A program made the position numbers and the translations under genes. Under the pieces are notes generated by a model. That model worked only from the letters and a program-made list of their open reading frames with translations. It ran no database searches and was not told the origin of the DNA. From assembly GCF_000711895.1 (NCBI RefSeq), contig NZ_JONO01000011.1, positions 1 through 64,000 of the forward strand: a stretch of DNA of 64,000 nt. The letters are read 5' to 3'. The stretch is from Photorhabdus australis DSM 17609 (GTDB lineage: Bacteria > Pseudomonadota > Gammaproteobacteria > Enterobacterales > Enterobacteriaceae). Positions 1 to 8,698 of this stretch are shown piece by piece; the stretch's first letter is position 1, and each line of letters starts with the position of its first letter.

Positions 1-1
1 G

Positions 2-322
2 GAAGCCAAAGATGGCGGCAACCTGAAACGCTACAGGGTCGCCAACCTGACCGCACAGGCCATCAATTTTCGCATTGGCACCTTCACCAGTACCATTGAT
101 GCCAGCAAGCTGGACGGTAAGCAGGCATGGCAGGTCACTTTTACCCTGCGGGAACATTTATCGGTGTCTGAAAAACGCGATGCCCGTGCAGCCGGCACTG
201 TTTCGGCCAGGAAACAAACCGGAAAAGGCGGCAGCACCGCAGCCAGGGAAGAGCCGGAAAAATTAAGCTGGTTTGAGCGTGAGGTTCTAAAACCGATTAA
301 TGATCATATCGGGGGCAGTTAA
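2..322 (+). CDS. Phage tail/baseplate-like protein, C-terminal part
   Basis: An open frame enters from the left edge and ends at TAA, giving 106 residues without a start. The segment is polar and mostly regular: a stretch resembling small phage baseplate or tail proteins (ASKLDGKQAWQVTFTLRE), then an Ala/Arg/Lys-rich linker, then a C-terminal helix ending ISF-like in DHIGGS. I recall similar C-termini in tail-module proteins of Photorhabdus and Xenorhabdus prophages, but cannot confirm the family. The base composition is more GC-rich than the flanking chromosome, which fits prophage origin. Immediately after the stop, an ATG reading MKPL begins and is cut at once by the recombinase element, so the phage module appears to be interrupted there. 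Confidence 0.5.
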   Translation, partial: EAKDGGNLKRYRVANLTAQAINFRIGTFTSTIDASKLDGKQAWQVTFTLREHLSVSEKRDARAAGTVSARKQTGKGGSTAAREEPEKLSWFEREVLKPINDHIGGS

Positions 323-330
323 TGAAACCC

Positions 331-412
331 CTGTAGCGAGCCGCGTAAATTGAAAAAGCGCGTCATTTAAATTGATAAAATTTCTGCGCCGCGCTTTTTA
401 TCAAAATATGTG
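331..412 (+). repeat. Left 82 bp terminal inverted repeat
   Basis: Begins CTGTAGCGAGCCGCG. Within it AAAAAGCGCG (353-362) pairs with CGCGCTTTTT (390-399), so the repeat itself can fold into a GC-rich hairpin. That hairpin lies just past the recombinase stop codon and could also act as its terminator. Confidence 0.85.
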
Positions 413-414
413 AT

Positions 415-990
415 TTATTTTAGCTGTTCTTGTCTGGTTTTCTCTATTGGTAAATATTTATAAATAGTAGATAGGGAAACATCGTAAATCAGCGATAGCT
501 GTTTACGTGTGTGACCTTTTACCAGCAATCTAGCCGCTTGTTGTTGTTCAGCAACTGACAATGCTACCGGTCTGCCTCCAATCCTCCCTTGCGCACGAGC
601 AGCTATTAATCCAGCGATTGTCCTTTCAACTATCAATTCCCGTTCCATTTCTGCCAGTGCACTCATGACGTGAAAGAAAAATCTCCCCATAGCTGTACTG
701 GTATCAATACTATCAGTCAGACTCTGAAAGTGAATACCTCTCTCGTTTAAATTAGAGACCAAATCGACCAGATGTTTTACACTACGTCCCAGTCTATCTA
801 GCTTCCAAACAACTAACGTATCTCCTTTTTTAAGTTGTCTTAAAGCCCGCTTTAAACCGGGTCTGTTAGTTGTTTTTCCACTTAATTTATCCTCAAAGAT
901 TTGTTCACAATTTATACTCATCAAAGCATTTTTTTGTAAATCGCTGTTTTGGTCATTTGTTGACACCCGGATATAACCGATCTTTGACAT
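415..990 (-). CDS. Serine recombinase of the resolvase/invertase family
   Basis: A 191-residue protein starting MSKIGYIRVS. It has the catalytic Y-x-R-x-S motif with Ser10 as the predicted nucleophile, then the E-D-K-L-S-G-K and V-V-W-K-L-D-R-L-G-R-S blocks typical of small serine recombinases, and a C-terminal helix-turn-helix of about 45 residues (around LSVAEQQQAARLL to STIYKYL). Length and layout match Tn3 resolvases and Hin/Gin invertases, which cut and rejoin DNA at short dyad sites. I chose the internal ATG at 990 because homology begins exactly there; the longer frame adds 26 unlike residues. It is the only gene of its element and lies between the long inverted repeats, so it probably acts on them or on sites within them. 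Confidence 0.9.
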   Translation of the reverse strand: MSKIGYIRVSTNDQNSDLQKNALMSINCEQIFEDKLSGKTTNRPGLKRALRQLKKGDTLVVWKLDRLGRSVKHLVDLVSNLNERGIHFQSLTDSIDTSTAMGRFFFHVMSALAEMERELIVERTIAGLIAARAQGRIGGRPVALSVAEQQQAARLLVKGHTRKQLSLIYDVSLSTIYKYLPIEKTRQEQLK

Positions 991-1211
991 GTAAATTCCG
1001 TCGCCGCACATAGAATAAATTGTATTTATCAAAATTAGCTCTATGTGTGAGTGTGCGGAAAACCTCACGCTGACTTACAGTGCTTCCATCTGTATAGATC
1101 ACTCAGACGGCTTTTTAGATCAATTAACGTTCAAAATGAGTGTTTGTAGGAATGTAGAAAGAAACGAGTGAAATGCAGTCAATTATTGACTATAAAAGGG
1201 GCTAAATAAAC

Positions 1212-1293
1212 CACATGTTTTGATAAAAAGCGCGGCGCAGAAATTTTATCAATTTAAATGACGCGCTTTTTCAATTTACGCGGCTCGCTACAG
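1212..1293 (-). repeat. Right 82 bp terminal inverted repeat
   Basis: Reverse complement of the left repeat with one mismatch out of 82 (position 1217 against 407). Its outer end supplies the TAG stop that closes the truncated EIIC frame. Confidence 0.85.
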
Positions 1294-1758
1294 CTCAACT
1301 GACCAGATAGCGCAGATCAATGAGGTAAATACACCCGTGCCACCGAGGAAGTCGAGGGCTATTTTGTTTTCTATCTGTGGAGCTGCGGCTAATAAAAATG
1401 CCATTAGAGAGAGTAAAGCAGAAGTTAACCCGTCCAGACCGTAGGATTTCGCTAAGCTATAAGCGGTACCAACTGAAACAAAAATACTCATTAATCCCAT
1501 CGTCATAAAGTAAGGCATAGTGATGGTATCCCAGTGAGTTTTAGCAAAGGATAACCAAGCCTGGCCAAATGAGGATGAAGTTTGTGAATCGAATGGTGGG
1601 TTTGCCATAATTAGCATCATACTGCCGATGATCAAAAATGGCATGGCTGAGATAAAGCCATCACGCATTGCAATAATATGTCGCTGATTACCGATTTGCC
1701 CGGCAAGCGGGATAATGTAGCGCTCTAAGGCACGCATGAAAGATGCGTAAAGATTCAT
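1288..1758 (-). pseudogene. PTS lactose/cellobiose-type EIIC, truncated by the element
   Basis: The first ~155 residues of a membrane permease of the lactose/cellobiose PTS family, which normally runs to about 430-450 residues. The start MNLYASFMRALERYIIPLAGQ is typical of the family, and several hydrophobic segments follow. The frame ends where the recombinase element begins: the last codons are completed by the element's terminal CTG TAG. The missing C-terminal two thirds include the sugar-binding part, so transport is very unlikely. The EIIB gene upstream is intact and separated by a short gap. No EIIA gene is visible, and the rest of the operon must have been lost or moved. Confidence 0.85.
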
Positions 1759-1788
1759 GGGGGTTACTCCGCATGATGATGAAATTGC

Positions 1789-2094
1789 TTATTCCAACAG
1801 GCTTAATGCCTTATCGAGAACCTTATCACCGCGAAGAGCACCATAATCCATCATGTCAATAACGTCTATTGGCTTACCGAGTGTTTTGGCAATAGCAGTA
1901 AAGTGGGTCAGTTGGTATTTTACCTGTGGGCCAAGTAAAACAACGTCAGCGTCGGCTATCAGGTGTTTTAATTCAACAGTGGGGACTGCCTTAATCTCAA
2001 TGTCCAATGCCCTTTTTGTTACTTCTGCTTGCATACGTTGTACCAACATGCTGGTGGACATGCCGGCGGCACAACACAATAGGATTTTTTTCAT
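1789..2094 (-). CDS. PTS lactose/cellobiose-type EIIB subunit
   Basis: A 101-residue cytoplasmic EIIB protein. The N-terminus MKKILLCCAAGMSTSMLV carries the family phosphorylation loop, with Cys8 (the Cys directly before AAGMSTS) as the expected phosphocysteine. The protein normally takes phosphate from EIIA and passes it to a beta-glucoside or chitobiose-type sugar entering through EIIC. Length matches ChbB/CelA proteins. It lies just upstream of the truncated EIIC and would share its transcript. Without a complete EIIC here it has no obvious partner, so it is probably a stranded remnant, although the frame itself is intact. Confidence 0.88.
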   Translation of the reverse strand: MKKILLCCAAGMSTSMLVQRMQAEVTKRALDIEIKAVPTVELKHLIADADVVLLGPQVKYQLTHFTAIAKTLGKPIDVIDMMDYGALRGDKVLDKALSLLE

Positions 2095-2101
2095 GACTTA
2101 G

Positions 2102-2537
2102 CCTCATTTCTAATGGGATGAAGTAGCTAATGGAAGCATCTTCACTTTTTATAAGACTAGCAATTTATGTTAAATTTGATGGGATTTTGTTCTCATCTTG
2201 ATAATAATATGTTTAGGAATAGGGGTGAAATGTGATCTTCATCTGTATGCATATAGAATGACAGTGTCAAGTTGTGACGTAGATATTCCTGAGACGGTCT
2301 ACGCTGTGAAATTGGAATTTATGGAGCATATTGCTTCACAGACACTTGCAGATTGTTCTGTATATGAGCTATTTGTAGTGAAATGTTGTGCCTCATTAGA
2401 AGATACTGCATCTGAAACGAATTTAACTTGTTGAATCCTAAAAATTGTTTTTTTATTATTTACCTATACAGTTCATTTACAACTATTTTCTATGATAAAC
2501 TTATTTGTGCTTGTTACCCGCTCTGTTTGAGGTGCTT
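2102..2537. other. Intergenic stretch upstream of EIIB and hda
   Basis: AT-rich DNA between two divergent genes. It should hold the promoters for the PTS operon (leftward) and hda (rightward). A 78-codon open frame exists on the plus strand from 2198 but has no recognisable homology or good ribosome site. In E. coli hda follows uraA; no uraA is present here. Confidence 0.5.
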
Positions 2538-3239
2538 CTGAACACACCATCGCAGCTTTCATTACCTTTATATCTTCCCGATGACGAAACTTTTGCCAGT
2601 TTTTTCCCGGGGGAAAACGCTACTCTGTTAGCTGCAATCAAATTGGCAATTAATCAGCAGCATGGCAGCTATATTTATTTCTGGTCCCGCGAGAGTGGGG
2701 GGCGAAGCCACTTATTGCATGCTGCATGCGCTGAATTATCTCTAAAAGATGAAGCCGTGGGCTATGTTCCTTTGGATAAACGTGCCTATTTTATCCCTGA
2801 AGTACTTGACGGCATGGAACACTTATCACTGGTTTGTATCGATAATATTGAATGTATTGCGGGTGATGAAGAGTGGGAAATGGCGATTTTTAATCTTTAT
2901 AATCGTATCCTGGAGATTGGTCGCACTTGTCTACTGATCAGTGGGGATCGCCCACCTCGCCAGATTGATCTTATGTTGCCTGATTTGGCTTCCCGTCTGG
3001 ATTGGGGACAAATTTATAAATTACAACCACTTTCCGATGATGAGAAGTTACAGGCTTTGCAATTGCGTGCAAAGTTACGTGGTTTTGAATTGCCGGAAGA
3101 TGTGGGGCGTTTCTTACTGAAGAGATTGGATAGAGAAATGCGAACACTGTTTATGACATTGAACCAGTTAGATCACGCTTCGATAGTTGCTCAGCGCAAA
3201 CTGACGATTCCATTTGTGAAGGATATCTTGCACCTGTAA
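2538..3239 (+). CDS. hda: DnaA regulatory inactivator Hda
   Basis: A 233-residue AAA+ protein that, bound to the DNA-loaded sliding clamp, stimulates ATP hydrolysis by DnaA and so limits re-initiation of replication. The clamp-binding motif QLSLPL is at residues 6-11. The P-loop region reads SGGRSH, and the arginine-finger and C-terminal sensor regions ([14 protein letters not shown]) closely match E. coli Hda. Length equals the E. coli protein only if translation starts at CTG 2538. A GAGG Shine-Dalgarno sits 5 nt before that CTG. The in-frame GTG at 2532 overlaps the ribosome site and the ATG at 2505 adds 11 unrelated residues. A CUG start for hda is known in E. coli. Confidence 0.93.
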   Translation: MNTPSQLSLPLYLPDDETFASFFPGENATLLAAIKLAINQQHGSYIYFWSRESGGRSHLLHAACAELSLKDEAVGYVPLDKRAYFIPEVLDGMEHLSLVCIDNIECIAGDEEWEMAIFNLYNRILEIGRTCLLISGDRPPRQIDLMLPDLASRLDWGQIYKLQPLSDDEKLQALQLRAKLRGFELPEDVGRFLLKRLDREMRTLFMTLNQLDHASIVAQRKLTIPFVKDILHL

Positions 3240-3240
3240 A

Positions 3241-3266
3241 TGATGATGGTGATTTCACCATCATCA
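3241..3266. terminator. Palindromic hairpin between convergent hda and arsC-like genes
   Basis: A 12 bp perfect inverted repeat (TGATGATGGTGA ... TCACCATCATCA) with a two-base centre lies between two convergent stop codons. It could end transcription in both directions, though the T-tracts are weak. Confidence 0.5.
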
Positions 3267-3278
3267 CATTCACTTGAT

Positions 3279-3635
3279 TCAGTCAAGAATTTCTTTTACT
3301 TGTTCCGGCGGGCGTCCAAGTCTGGCTTTATTACCACAAACAACAATAGGGCGTTCAATCAGTTTAGGATTTGCCGCCATTATTTTCAGCAAATCACTCT
3401 GAGCGAGTTGTTCATCGTCCAGATTTAACTCTTTGTATAAATCTTCTTTAGTCCGCATCAACTGGCGCGCATCATTAAAACCAAGCTGTTCTAATAAAGC
3501 AGATAATTGCGCTACAGTTGGGGGTGTCTCTAGATAGAAAATAACCTGCGGCTTAATACCCCGTTCTTCAATAAGCGCTAACGTTTCACGGCTTTTGGAG
3601 CAGCGTGGGTTGTGATAAATAGTTACCTGTTGCAT
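3279..3635 (-). CDS. yfgD: ArsC-family glutaredoxin-dependent reductase (YfgD-like)
   Basis: A 118-residue protein of the ArsC/thioredoxin fold. The motif NPRCSKS places the catalytic cysteine at residue 12, and the RP-x-V/I block (ERPIVVCGNKARLGRPPE) near the C-terminus contains the conserved arginines that bind oxyanion. The family includes arsenate reductases that use glutaredoxin, but this chromosomal copy next to hda matches E. coli YfgD, whose substrate is not established. There are no arsenite pump or ArsR genes nearby, so an arsenic-resistance role should not be assumed. It lies 9 bp downstream of bepA and probably shares its transcript. Confidence 0.88.
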   Translation of the reverse strand: MQQVTIYHNPRCSKSRETLALIEERGIKPQVIFYLETPPTVAQLSALLEQLGFNDARQLMRTKEDLYKELNLDDEQLAQSDLLKIMAANPKLIERPIVVCGNKARLGRPPEQVKEILD

Positions 3636-3644
3636 GAGAGTTCC

Positions 3645-5108
3645 TTAACGTTTGTATTGACTGTAACGCTGTTGTAGCTGACGTAACTGATCGATACGGG
3701 CATCATAACGTTCTTGATCGTAACTACCTAATTTTACCAGTGAGCTGGCGCTACTAAGGTATTTAATCGCGTTGTCAAATTGGCCACGAAGTGCCATTTC
3801 TTCCGCGTAAGCTGATAATTCTTCATGGCGTTTGCCTTGCTGGGCAGCGGCTTCAGCCATCAGGTGCCAACCGTTTGGATCATCAGGATTATTGAACGTA
3901 TAACGGTAAAGCAGTTTTTCAGCTTGTTGATATTGCCTGGCGCGAATAAGTGCATTTGCCAAATTAATCTGCAATACCAAATTATCTTTTTGTTTCTCTA
4001 AGGCATTTTGCAATCGAGTGATGGCTTGAACTGTCCGATTTTGCTCGATATCGATGTCGGTCATCATATCAATAAACCAGATATTATCTGGTTGTTTCGC
4101 CAATAATGGTTCCAGAATAGCTCGAGCTTCAGCGTATTTTTTATCCTGAGAAAACAAGATTGCTTTGCCATAAGCTGAGGCAAGTTGTTCTTTAGCAGTA
4201 CCTTTACGATAGTTTTCTAAAATTTGCTCCAAATAGCTACGTTGCTCTGTGGTATACATTCCGATAATACGAACTTTGGCGAATAAAAAATCTTGAGATT
4301 GTGGAACACGCTTTGCGGGATACTGATTAGCCCGGTTACGGGCATCAGCAAGACGGCTGTCAGGTAACGGGTGAGTTAGTAATATCTCTGGTGGTTTAGA
4401 GCTATAACGGGTTTGATCTGCCAAGATCTGCATAAAATCTGGCATACCTTGAGGATCAAAACCAGCCTTGCGGAGCGTCTGCATACCAATGCGGTCAGCT
4501 TCTTGTTCATTGGATTGGGTAAAGCTGATCATTCCTTGCTGTACACCGGCGATAGTACCGCTGAGCGCGGCCATTCCCGCTTGTGGGTTAGCCATGAGCA
4601 AGAGAATGGCGCCTAATGTACCTGCCCAAGCCAGAGGCGCTGTACGCTGCTGATCTTCCATCATTCGAGCCAGATGGCGTTGAGTAACGTGAGAAATTTC
4701 GTGAGCTATAACGGATGCAAGTTCACTTTCATTACGACTATAACGAAAAAGTGCCGCATGGAGGACGACGTTTCCACCGAAGAAAGCATAGGCGTTGATA
4801 TTTGGGTTATTAACCAGATAGAAATGAAAAGGCGTTTTAACAGAGTCCGCATGGGCTACCAATTTTTGCCCAAGCGTATTGATGTATTGAATCAATAATG
4901 GGTCATAAATTAGAGGGGCGTTAGCCCGCATCTGGCGGGCGTAAAAATCTCCCATTGCTAGTTCCTGGTTAATACTCAAGGTTGAACCTGCCGTGGTACC
5001 TATGTCCGGTAACGAATCTTCAATAGAGGCGCTGAGAACAGGGGGATGTGCGAGCAATAGTGTACTGACGAATATTGCTGACAGAAATTTATTAGACATT
5101 ATTTTCAT
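3645..5108 (-). CDS. bepA: Periplasmic metalloprotease/chaperone BepA
   Basis: A 487-residue exported protein. A signal peptide (hydrophobic residues 8-20, cleavage near LSA-SIE) is followed by an M48 metalloprotease domain. Zinc ligands are visible: HEISH at 136-140, Glu201 of the EQEAD motif, and His246, at the same numbering as in E. coli BepA. The C-terminal half is a TPR domain (about 310-480). BepA promotes assembly of the LPS transporter LptD and degrades stalled outer-membrane proteins at the BAM complex. In this window the BAM lipoprotein gene bamC is close by but separately transcribed. The ATG at 5108 is assumed; an alternative ATG is three codons in. Confidence 0.95.
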   Translation of the reverse strand: MKIMSNKFLSAIFVSTLLLAHPPVLSASIEDSLPDIGTTAGSTLSINQELAMGDFYARQMRANAPLIYDPLLIQYINTLGQKLVAHADSVKTPFHFYLVNNPNINAYAFFGGNVVLHAALFRYSRNESELASVIAHEISHVTQRHLARMMEDQQRTAPLAWAGTLGAILLLMANPQAGMAALSGTIAGVQQGMISFTQSNEQEADRIGMQTLRKAGFDPQGMPDFMQILADQTRYSSKPPEILLTHPLPDSRLADARNRANQYPAKRVPQSQDFLFAKVRIIGMYTTEQRSYLEQILENYRKGTAKEQLASAYGKAILFSQDKKYAEARAILEPLLAKQPDNIWFIDMMTDIDIEQNRTVQAITRLQNALEKQKDNLVLQINLANALIRARQYQQAEKLLYRYTFNNPDDPNGWHLMAEAAAQQGKRHEELSAYAEEMALRGQFDNAIKYLSSASSLVKLGSYDQERYDARIDQLRQLQQRYSQYKR

Positions 5109-5246
5109 AAAACAAAAGTGATCTCATTTGGCCATTGTTTTTAGATAATGCGTGTATGATGAACAAGGGTACCTTAAAATTAACCAATTAGTACAATTTT
5201 TAAGAAAAATAGAAATTATGAATACTGCTATTAAGGAGCCTGGTCA

Positions 5247-6326
5247 ATGCTGGACATGATTATACAGTGGTATCGTCGTCGATTTACTGATCCGCAAGTT
5301 ATTGCGCTATTTGTCATCCTTGTAGTTGGGTTTTGTATTATTTATTTCTTACATGGCATTTTAGCACCACTATTGGTAGCAATTGTCCTTGCCTATTTGC
5401 TGGAATGGCCAACTTCTATGCTTGAGAAACTGGGGTGTTCACGGACAGTTGCTGTTTGTATTGTGCTGATTATTTTTTCTGGGATCAGTGCTTTAGTCAT
5501 TTTGATTGTGGCACCCACTGCATGGCAACAGGGGCTTAATCTATTGTCGGATATACCTAATATGCTTAACCGGTTTAATGAATATGCCCAGACATTACCG
5601 ACACGTTACCCGGCCTTGGTTGATGCCGGTATCATTGATATGATGGCGGAGAATTTGCGTAGTAAGATTTCAACAGCGGGAGAGTCTGTCGTGAAGTTCT
5701 CAGTAGCTTCATTGATTGGTTTGCTGACGCTGGCTATCTATCTGATACTTGTGCCGTTGATGGCATTCTTTCTACTGAAAGATAAAAACCAAATGTTACA
5801 AGCGTTACAACAGGTTTTACCGCGTAACCGCATTTTAGCCGGGCAGGTATGGCGCGAGATGAATCAGCAAATTACTAACTATATCCGTGGTAAAGTCACG
5901 GAGATGGTTATTGTCGGTATCTGTACCTATGCTGTATTTGCATTTCTTGGATTGGAGTATTCATTATTACTTTCTGTCCTGGTCGGGTTGTCAGTATTAA
6001 TTCCCTATGTTGGAGCGCTGATTGTCACGATCCCGGTCGTATTGGTTGCTTTGTTTCAGTGGGGGGTAGGAACAGATTTCTGGACGTTGATTATTGCCTA
6101 TCTAATTGTTCAGGGATTGGATGGTAATTTATTGGTACCGATTTTGTTTTCTGAAGCAGTTAATCTTCATCCTCTGGTGATTATTCTTTCTGTAATTACT
6201 TTTGGTGGCTTATGGGGATTTTGGGGCATATTCTTTGCTATTCCATTGGCGACGCTGATTAAAGCGGTTATTCATGCATGGCCGGAAGAGATGGTTATAA
6301 CAAAAGACGGTGAGATGAAAGAGTGA
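5247..6326 (+). CDS. perM: AI-2E family transporter PerM
   Basis: A 359-residue inner-membrane protein with about eight hydrophobic segments, of the AI-2E transporter (UPF0118) family. The start ATG follows AAGGAG at good spacing, and the N-terminus MLDMIIQWYRRRFTDPQ and C-terminal AWPEEM match E. coli PerM (YfgO). The conserved block PYVGALIVTIPVVLVAL is present. The transported substrate is not known; relatives include TqsA and Na+/H+ antiporter-like proteins. It is divergent from bepA, as in E. coli, so the neighbourhood supports orthology. Confidence 0.92.
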   Translation: MLDMIIQWYRRRFTDPQVIALFVILVVGFCIIYFLHGILAPLLVAIVLAYLLEWPTSMLEKLGCSRTVAVCIVLIIFSGISALVILIVAPTAWQQGLNLLSDIPNMLNRFNEYAQTLPTRYPALVDAGIIDMMAENLRSKISTAGESVVKFSVASLIGLLTLAIYLILVPLMAFFLLKDKNQMLQALQQVLPRNRILAGQVWREMNQQITNYIRGKVTEMVIVGICTYAVFAFLGLEYSLLLSVLVGLSVLIPYVGALIVTIPVVLVALFQWGVGTDFWTLIIAYLIVQGLDGNLLVPILFSEAVNLHPLVIILSVITFGGLWGFWGIFFAIPLATLIKAVIHAWPEEMVITKDGEMKE

Positions 6327-6395
6327 ATCCTCTTTTAATGTTGAAAGTTATCTTGGTACTTATTCTTATTGATTGATGCCAGTTGCCTGCTATTA

Positions 6396-6436
6396 GGGGA
6401 AGTACGGAGTGGGAATATCCCTCCCGTACTTGCCCC
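6396..6436. terminator. Strong hairpin between convergent perM and bcp
   Basis: GGGGAAGTACGG pairs with CCGTACTTGCCCC with one bulge, and an inner TGGGA/TCCCT arm extends it. It lies between convergent genes, so it probably terminates both. Confidence 0.6.
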
Positions 6437-6484
6437 GACTATCTTTAGCTGTTAGATAAATACGATTAAGTTCTTGCCATTTTC

Positions 6485-6955
6485 TTAAGAGTGTTGATTC
6501 AGATAATTCACCACGATTTGATGGTGATCACTGGTCTTAAATTTATCAAAGACGTGTTCAATATTACCTGTGGCATCAATTAGGAAACTAATACGGTGAA
6601 TACCATCATAGGTTTTCCCCATAAATTGTTTTTTGCCCCAGACACCAAATTGTTCAGCGACTTGATGATCTTCGTCAGACAACAGTGTGAAGTTCAACAT
6701 TTCTTTCTCTACAAAGCGCGATAGTTTACTTGGGTTATCGGTGCTAATACCCAGAACTTCAACACCTGATTTCTTTAATGTATCCATTTCATCGCGTAGA
6801 CCACAGGCTTGTACAGTACAGCCTGGAGTCATTGCCTTAGGATAAAAATAAACTAAAACACGCTGACCTTCAAAATCAGATAAATTGATTGTTTCTCCAT
6901 CTTGGTCAGGAAGGCTAAACCGGGGGGCCTTATCACCGGCTTTCAATGGGTTCAT
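6485..6955 (-). CDS. bcp: Thioredoxin-dependent thiol peroxidase Bcp
   Basis: A 156-residue atypical two-cysteine peroxiredoxin (BCP/PrxQ type) that reduces peroxides with electrons from thioredoxin. The catalytic motif TPGCTVQAC gives the peroxidatic Cys46 and resolving Cys51, matching E. coli Cys45/Cys50. The N-terminus MNPLKAGDKAPRFSLPDQ aligns with the family start. I chose the ATG at 6955; the preceding in-frame codon is GTG. The gene is downstream of gcvR with a 26 bp gap, as in E. coli, and probably shares transcription with it. Confidence 0.95.
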   Translation of the reverse strand: MNPLKAGDKAPRFSLPDQDGETINLSDFEGQRVLVYFYPKAMTPGCTVQACGLRDEMDTLKKSGVEVLGISTDNPSKLSRFVEKEMLNFTLLSDEDHQVAEQFGVWGKKQFMGKTYDGIHRISFLIDATGNIEHVFDKFKTSDHHQIVVNYLNQHS

Positions 6956-6981
6956 CACGTATTCTCCGTTTAATCTTTCTA

Positions 6982-7533
6982 CTAAAGTGGTTCAAGAATA
7001 CTAATACTGCCTTGTGCATTTAGATCTGTACATAGCTTATTAAACGCTTGCTTAATAATTATGCCATCGTCATCTAATAGACTGTGAGCAGTAATTTGGA
7101 TTTGTAATCGGGCAGGGATATTACCTTCTCGTGGCTGCGTTTTTGATACCAGTTCAGCAATATTAAAATCCTGGGTGGTAAACAGATTGGTAAACTGCTC
7201 AACAATACCGGGGGAATCATCAACATCAACTTTGACAGAAACCGTAGAAGGAAATGTTATATGAGAATCACACTTTGTACGCTTCATTACGATAAGAAGA
7301 TCTAGCTCGGCTCCTTTCTGTGGCAGCGTTGATTCAATCATGGTGATAGCATTCCAGCTACCAGAAAGCAGCATAATGAAGGTGAATTCCTCACCAAACA
7401 TAGCCAGGCGGCTGTCTTCAATGTTACAACCACATTCACTCACCAGACGAGTGATTGTATTGACGATGCCAGGGCGGTCAGCACCTAAGGCGGTTATAAC
7501 TAAAAAATGTTGTTCTGATTGTGGCAAAGTCAC
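6982..7533 (-). CDS. gcvR: Glycine cleavage system repressor GcvR
   Basis: A 183-residue cytoplasmic protein with two ACT domains (about residues 8-80 and 95-175). In E. coli, GcvR binds the activator GcvA and holds it in repressing mode when glycine is low. The start is GTG, preceded by GAAGGA, and the N-terminus HFLVITALGADRPGIVN is nearly identical to the E. coli protein. It lacks the short C-terminal tail of the E. coli version (190 residues). It is divergent from dapA, the usual enterobacterial arrangement. Confidence 0.94.
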   Translation of the reverse strand: MTLPQSEQHFLVITALGADRPGIVNTITRLVSECGCNIEDSRLAMFGEEFTFIMLLSGSWNAITMIESTLPQKGAELDLLIVMKRTKCDSHITFPSTVSVKVDVDDSPGIVEQFTNLFTTQDFNIAELVSKTQPREGNIPARLQIQITAHSLLDDDGIIIKQAFNKLCTDLNAQGSISILEPL

Positions 7534-7782
7534 TTTTCCTTCTCTGCTGTGGTTTATTTAAGGTAAACATAAAAAGGCTATACTGCCAAGGTCAATTGCA
7601 TCAAAGTTGTTCTATTACTCTGATTCCCTACCTTTAGATTTCAATAAATTACTTTGATTATCACTTCTCTTTAACAAAGGTTCTCTGGTATTAACAAAAT
7701 TCATTGAAATTCGGTGTTAAATAGTTTCCTTCTGTATGGCTAGAAAGTACCATGGAGTTCTTGTTTGTATAGGGGGTATGTA

Positions 7783-8682
7783 ATGTCTAGCGGGAGCTTT
7801 GAATTCACAGGCAGTATTGTTGCGCTGGTAACACCAATGGATGCAAATGGTCATGTTGATAAGGCCAGTTTGAAAAAATTAGTCGATTACCATGTTGTCA
7901 GTGGTACATCGGCTATCGTTTCGGTAGGAACAACGGGAGAATCGGCTACATTAAGTCACGATGAACACGGTGATGTTGTCTTGACAACTGTTGAACTGGC
8001 CGACGGACGTATTCCAGTAATTGCTGGAACAGGTGCAAATGCGACTGCTGAAGCGATATCCCTGACGAAGCGTTTTGAAAATAGTGGTGTTGTTGGTTGC
8101 TTGACGGTAACACCTTATTATAATAAGCCCTCACAGGAGGGGTTATATCAGCATTTTAAAACTATCGCTGAAAATACTGATTTGCCACAAATTCTGTATA
8201 ATGTGCCTTCTCGTACCGGATGTGATTTGCTGCCGTCAACTGTAGCTCGTTTGGCGAAGATTAAAAATATTGTTGCAATTAAAGAAGCGACAGGGAACTT
8301 AAATCGCGTTAGTCAAATCCAAGAGTTGGTTAATGATGATAGTTTCATCTTATTGAGCGGTGATGATGCAAGTGGATTGGATTTTATCCAGCTTGGAGGC
8401 AAAGGAGTAATTTCTGTTACTGCAAACGTTGCAGCACCTGAAATTGCTAAGCTTTGTGAATTGGCATTGAACGGTCAGTTTACAGAAGCGCGTAAGCTGA
8501 ATAACTGTCTGATGGATTTACACTATCAGCTATTTGTTGAACCTAACCCAATTCCAGTTAAGTGGGGATGTCACAAATTAGGTCTGATTGCTGATGACAC
8601 TGTGCGTCTGCCTATGACGCCATTGACAGATGCAGGAAAAGCCTTAGTCGAAAAAGCCTTGAGAACGGCTGGATTACTGTAA
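7783..8682 (+). CDS. dapA: 4-hydroxy-tetrahydrodipicolinate synthase
   Basis: A 299-residue TIM-barrel enzyme that condenses pyruvate and aspartate semialdehyde, the first committed step to diaminopimelate and lysine. The Schiff-base lysine lies in VAIKEATG (near residue 167), with the [16 protein letters not shown] and [10 protein letters not shown] blocks that supply the catalytic tyrosine and pyruvate-binding residues. GGGGG lies 6 nt before the ATG at 7783, which fits. Compared with E. coli DapA, the protein has six extra residues (SSGSFE) before FTGSIV, because the usual start codon is replaced by a sense codon. bamC follows after 16 bp, so the two are probably co-transcribed as in E. 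coli. Confidence 0.96.
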   Translation: MSSGSFEFTGSIVALVTPMDANGHVDKASLKKLVDYHVVSGTSAIVSVGTTGESATLSHDEHGDVVLTTVELADGRIPVIAGTGANATAEAISLTKRFENSGVVGCLTVTPYYNKPSQEGLYQHFKTIAENTDLPQILYNVPSRTGCDLLPSTVARLAKIKNIVAIKEATGNLNRVSQIQELVNDDSFILLSGDDASGLDFIQLGGKGVISVTANVAAPEIAKLCELALNGQFTEARKLNNCLMDLHYQLFVEPNPIPVKWGCHKLGLIADDTVRLPMTPLTDAGKALVEKALRTAGLL

Positions 8683-8698
8683 AATTTAGGGAATTTTA

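Larger units (their letters stand above)
331..1293. mobile_element. Serine-recombinase element with 82 bp terminal inverted repeats
   Basis: A 963 bp unit holds a single recombinase gene between two inverted repeats of 82 bp that differ at only one position (the outer 76 bp are identical). The left end abuts a phage-like gene and the right end abuts a PTS EIIC gene, whose reading frame stops on the element's terminal TAG. I see no clear target duplication next to the two ends (AACCC on the left, CTCAA on the right), so insertion followed by rearrangement, or recombinase-driven inversion or deletion, is possible. The long near-perfect repeats imply recent activity or gene conversion. Family is not assigned: the ends lack the GGGG start usual for Tn3-type elements. 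Confidence 0.75.

Noticed and set aside
331-1293. Tn3-family transposon with resolvase
   Set aside because: No transposase gene, ends do not begin GGGG, and no 5 bp target duplication is seen.
2198-2434. 78-codon plus-strand frame before hda
   Set aside because: No homology that I know, no ribosome site, and low-complexity intergenic composition.
3279-3635. Arsenic-resistance operon
   Set aside because: Only an ArsC-fold gene; no ArsR, ArsB or related genes. Position matches yfgD.
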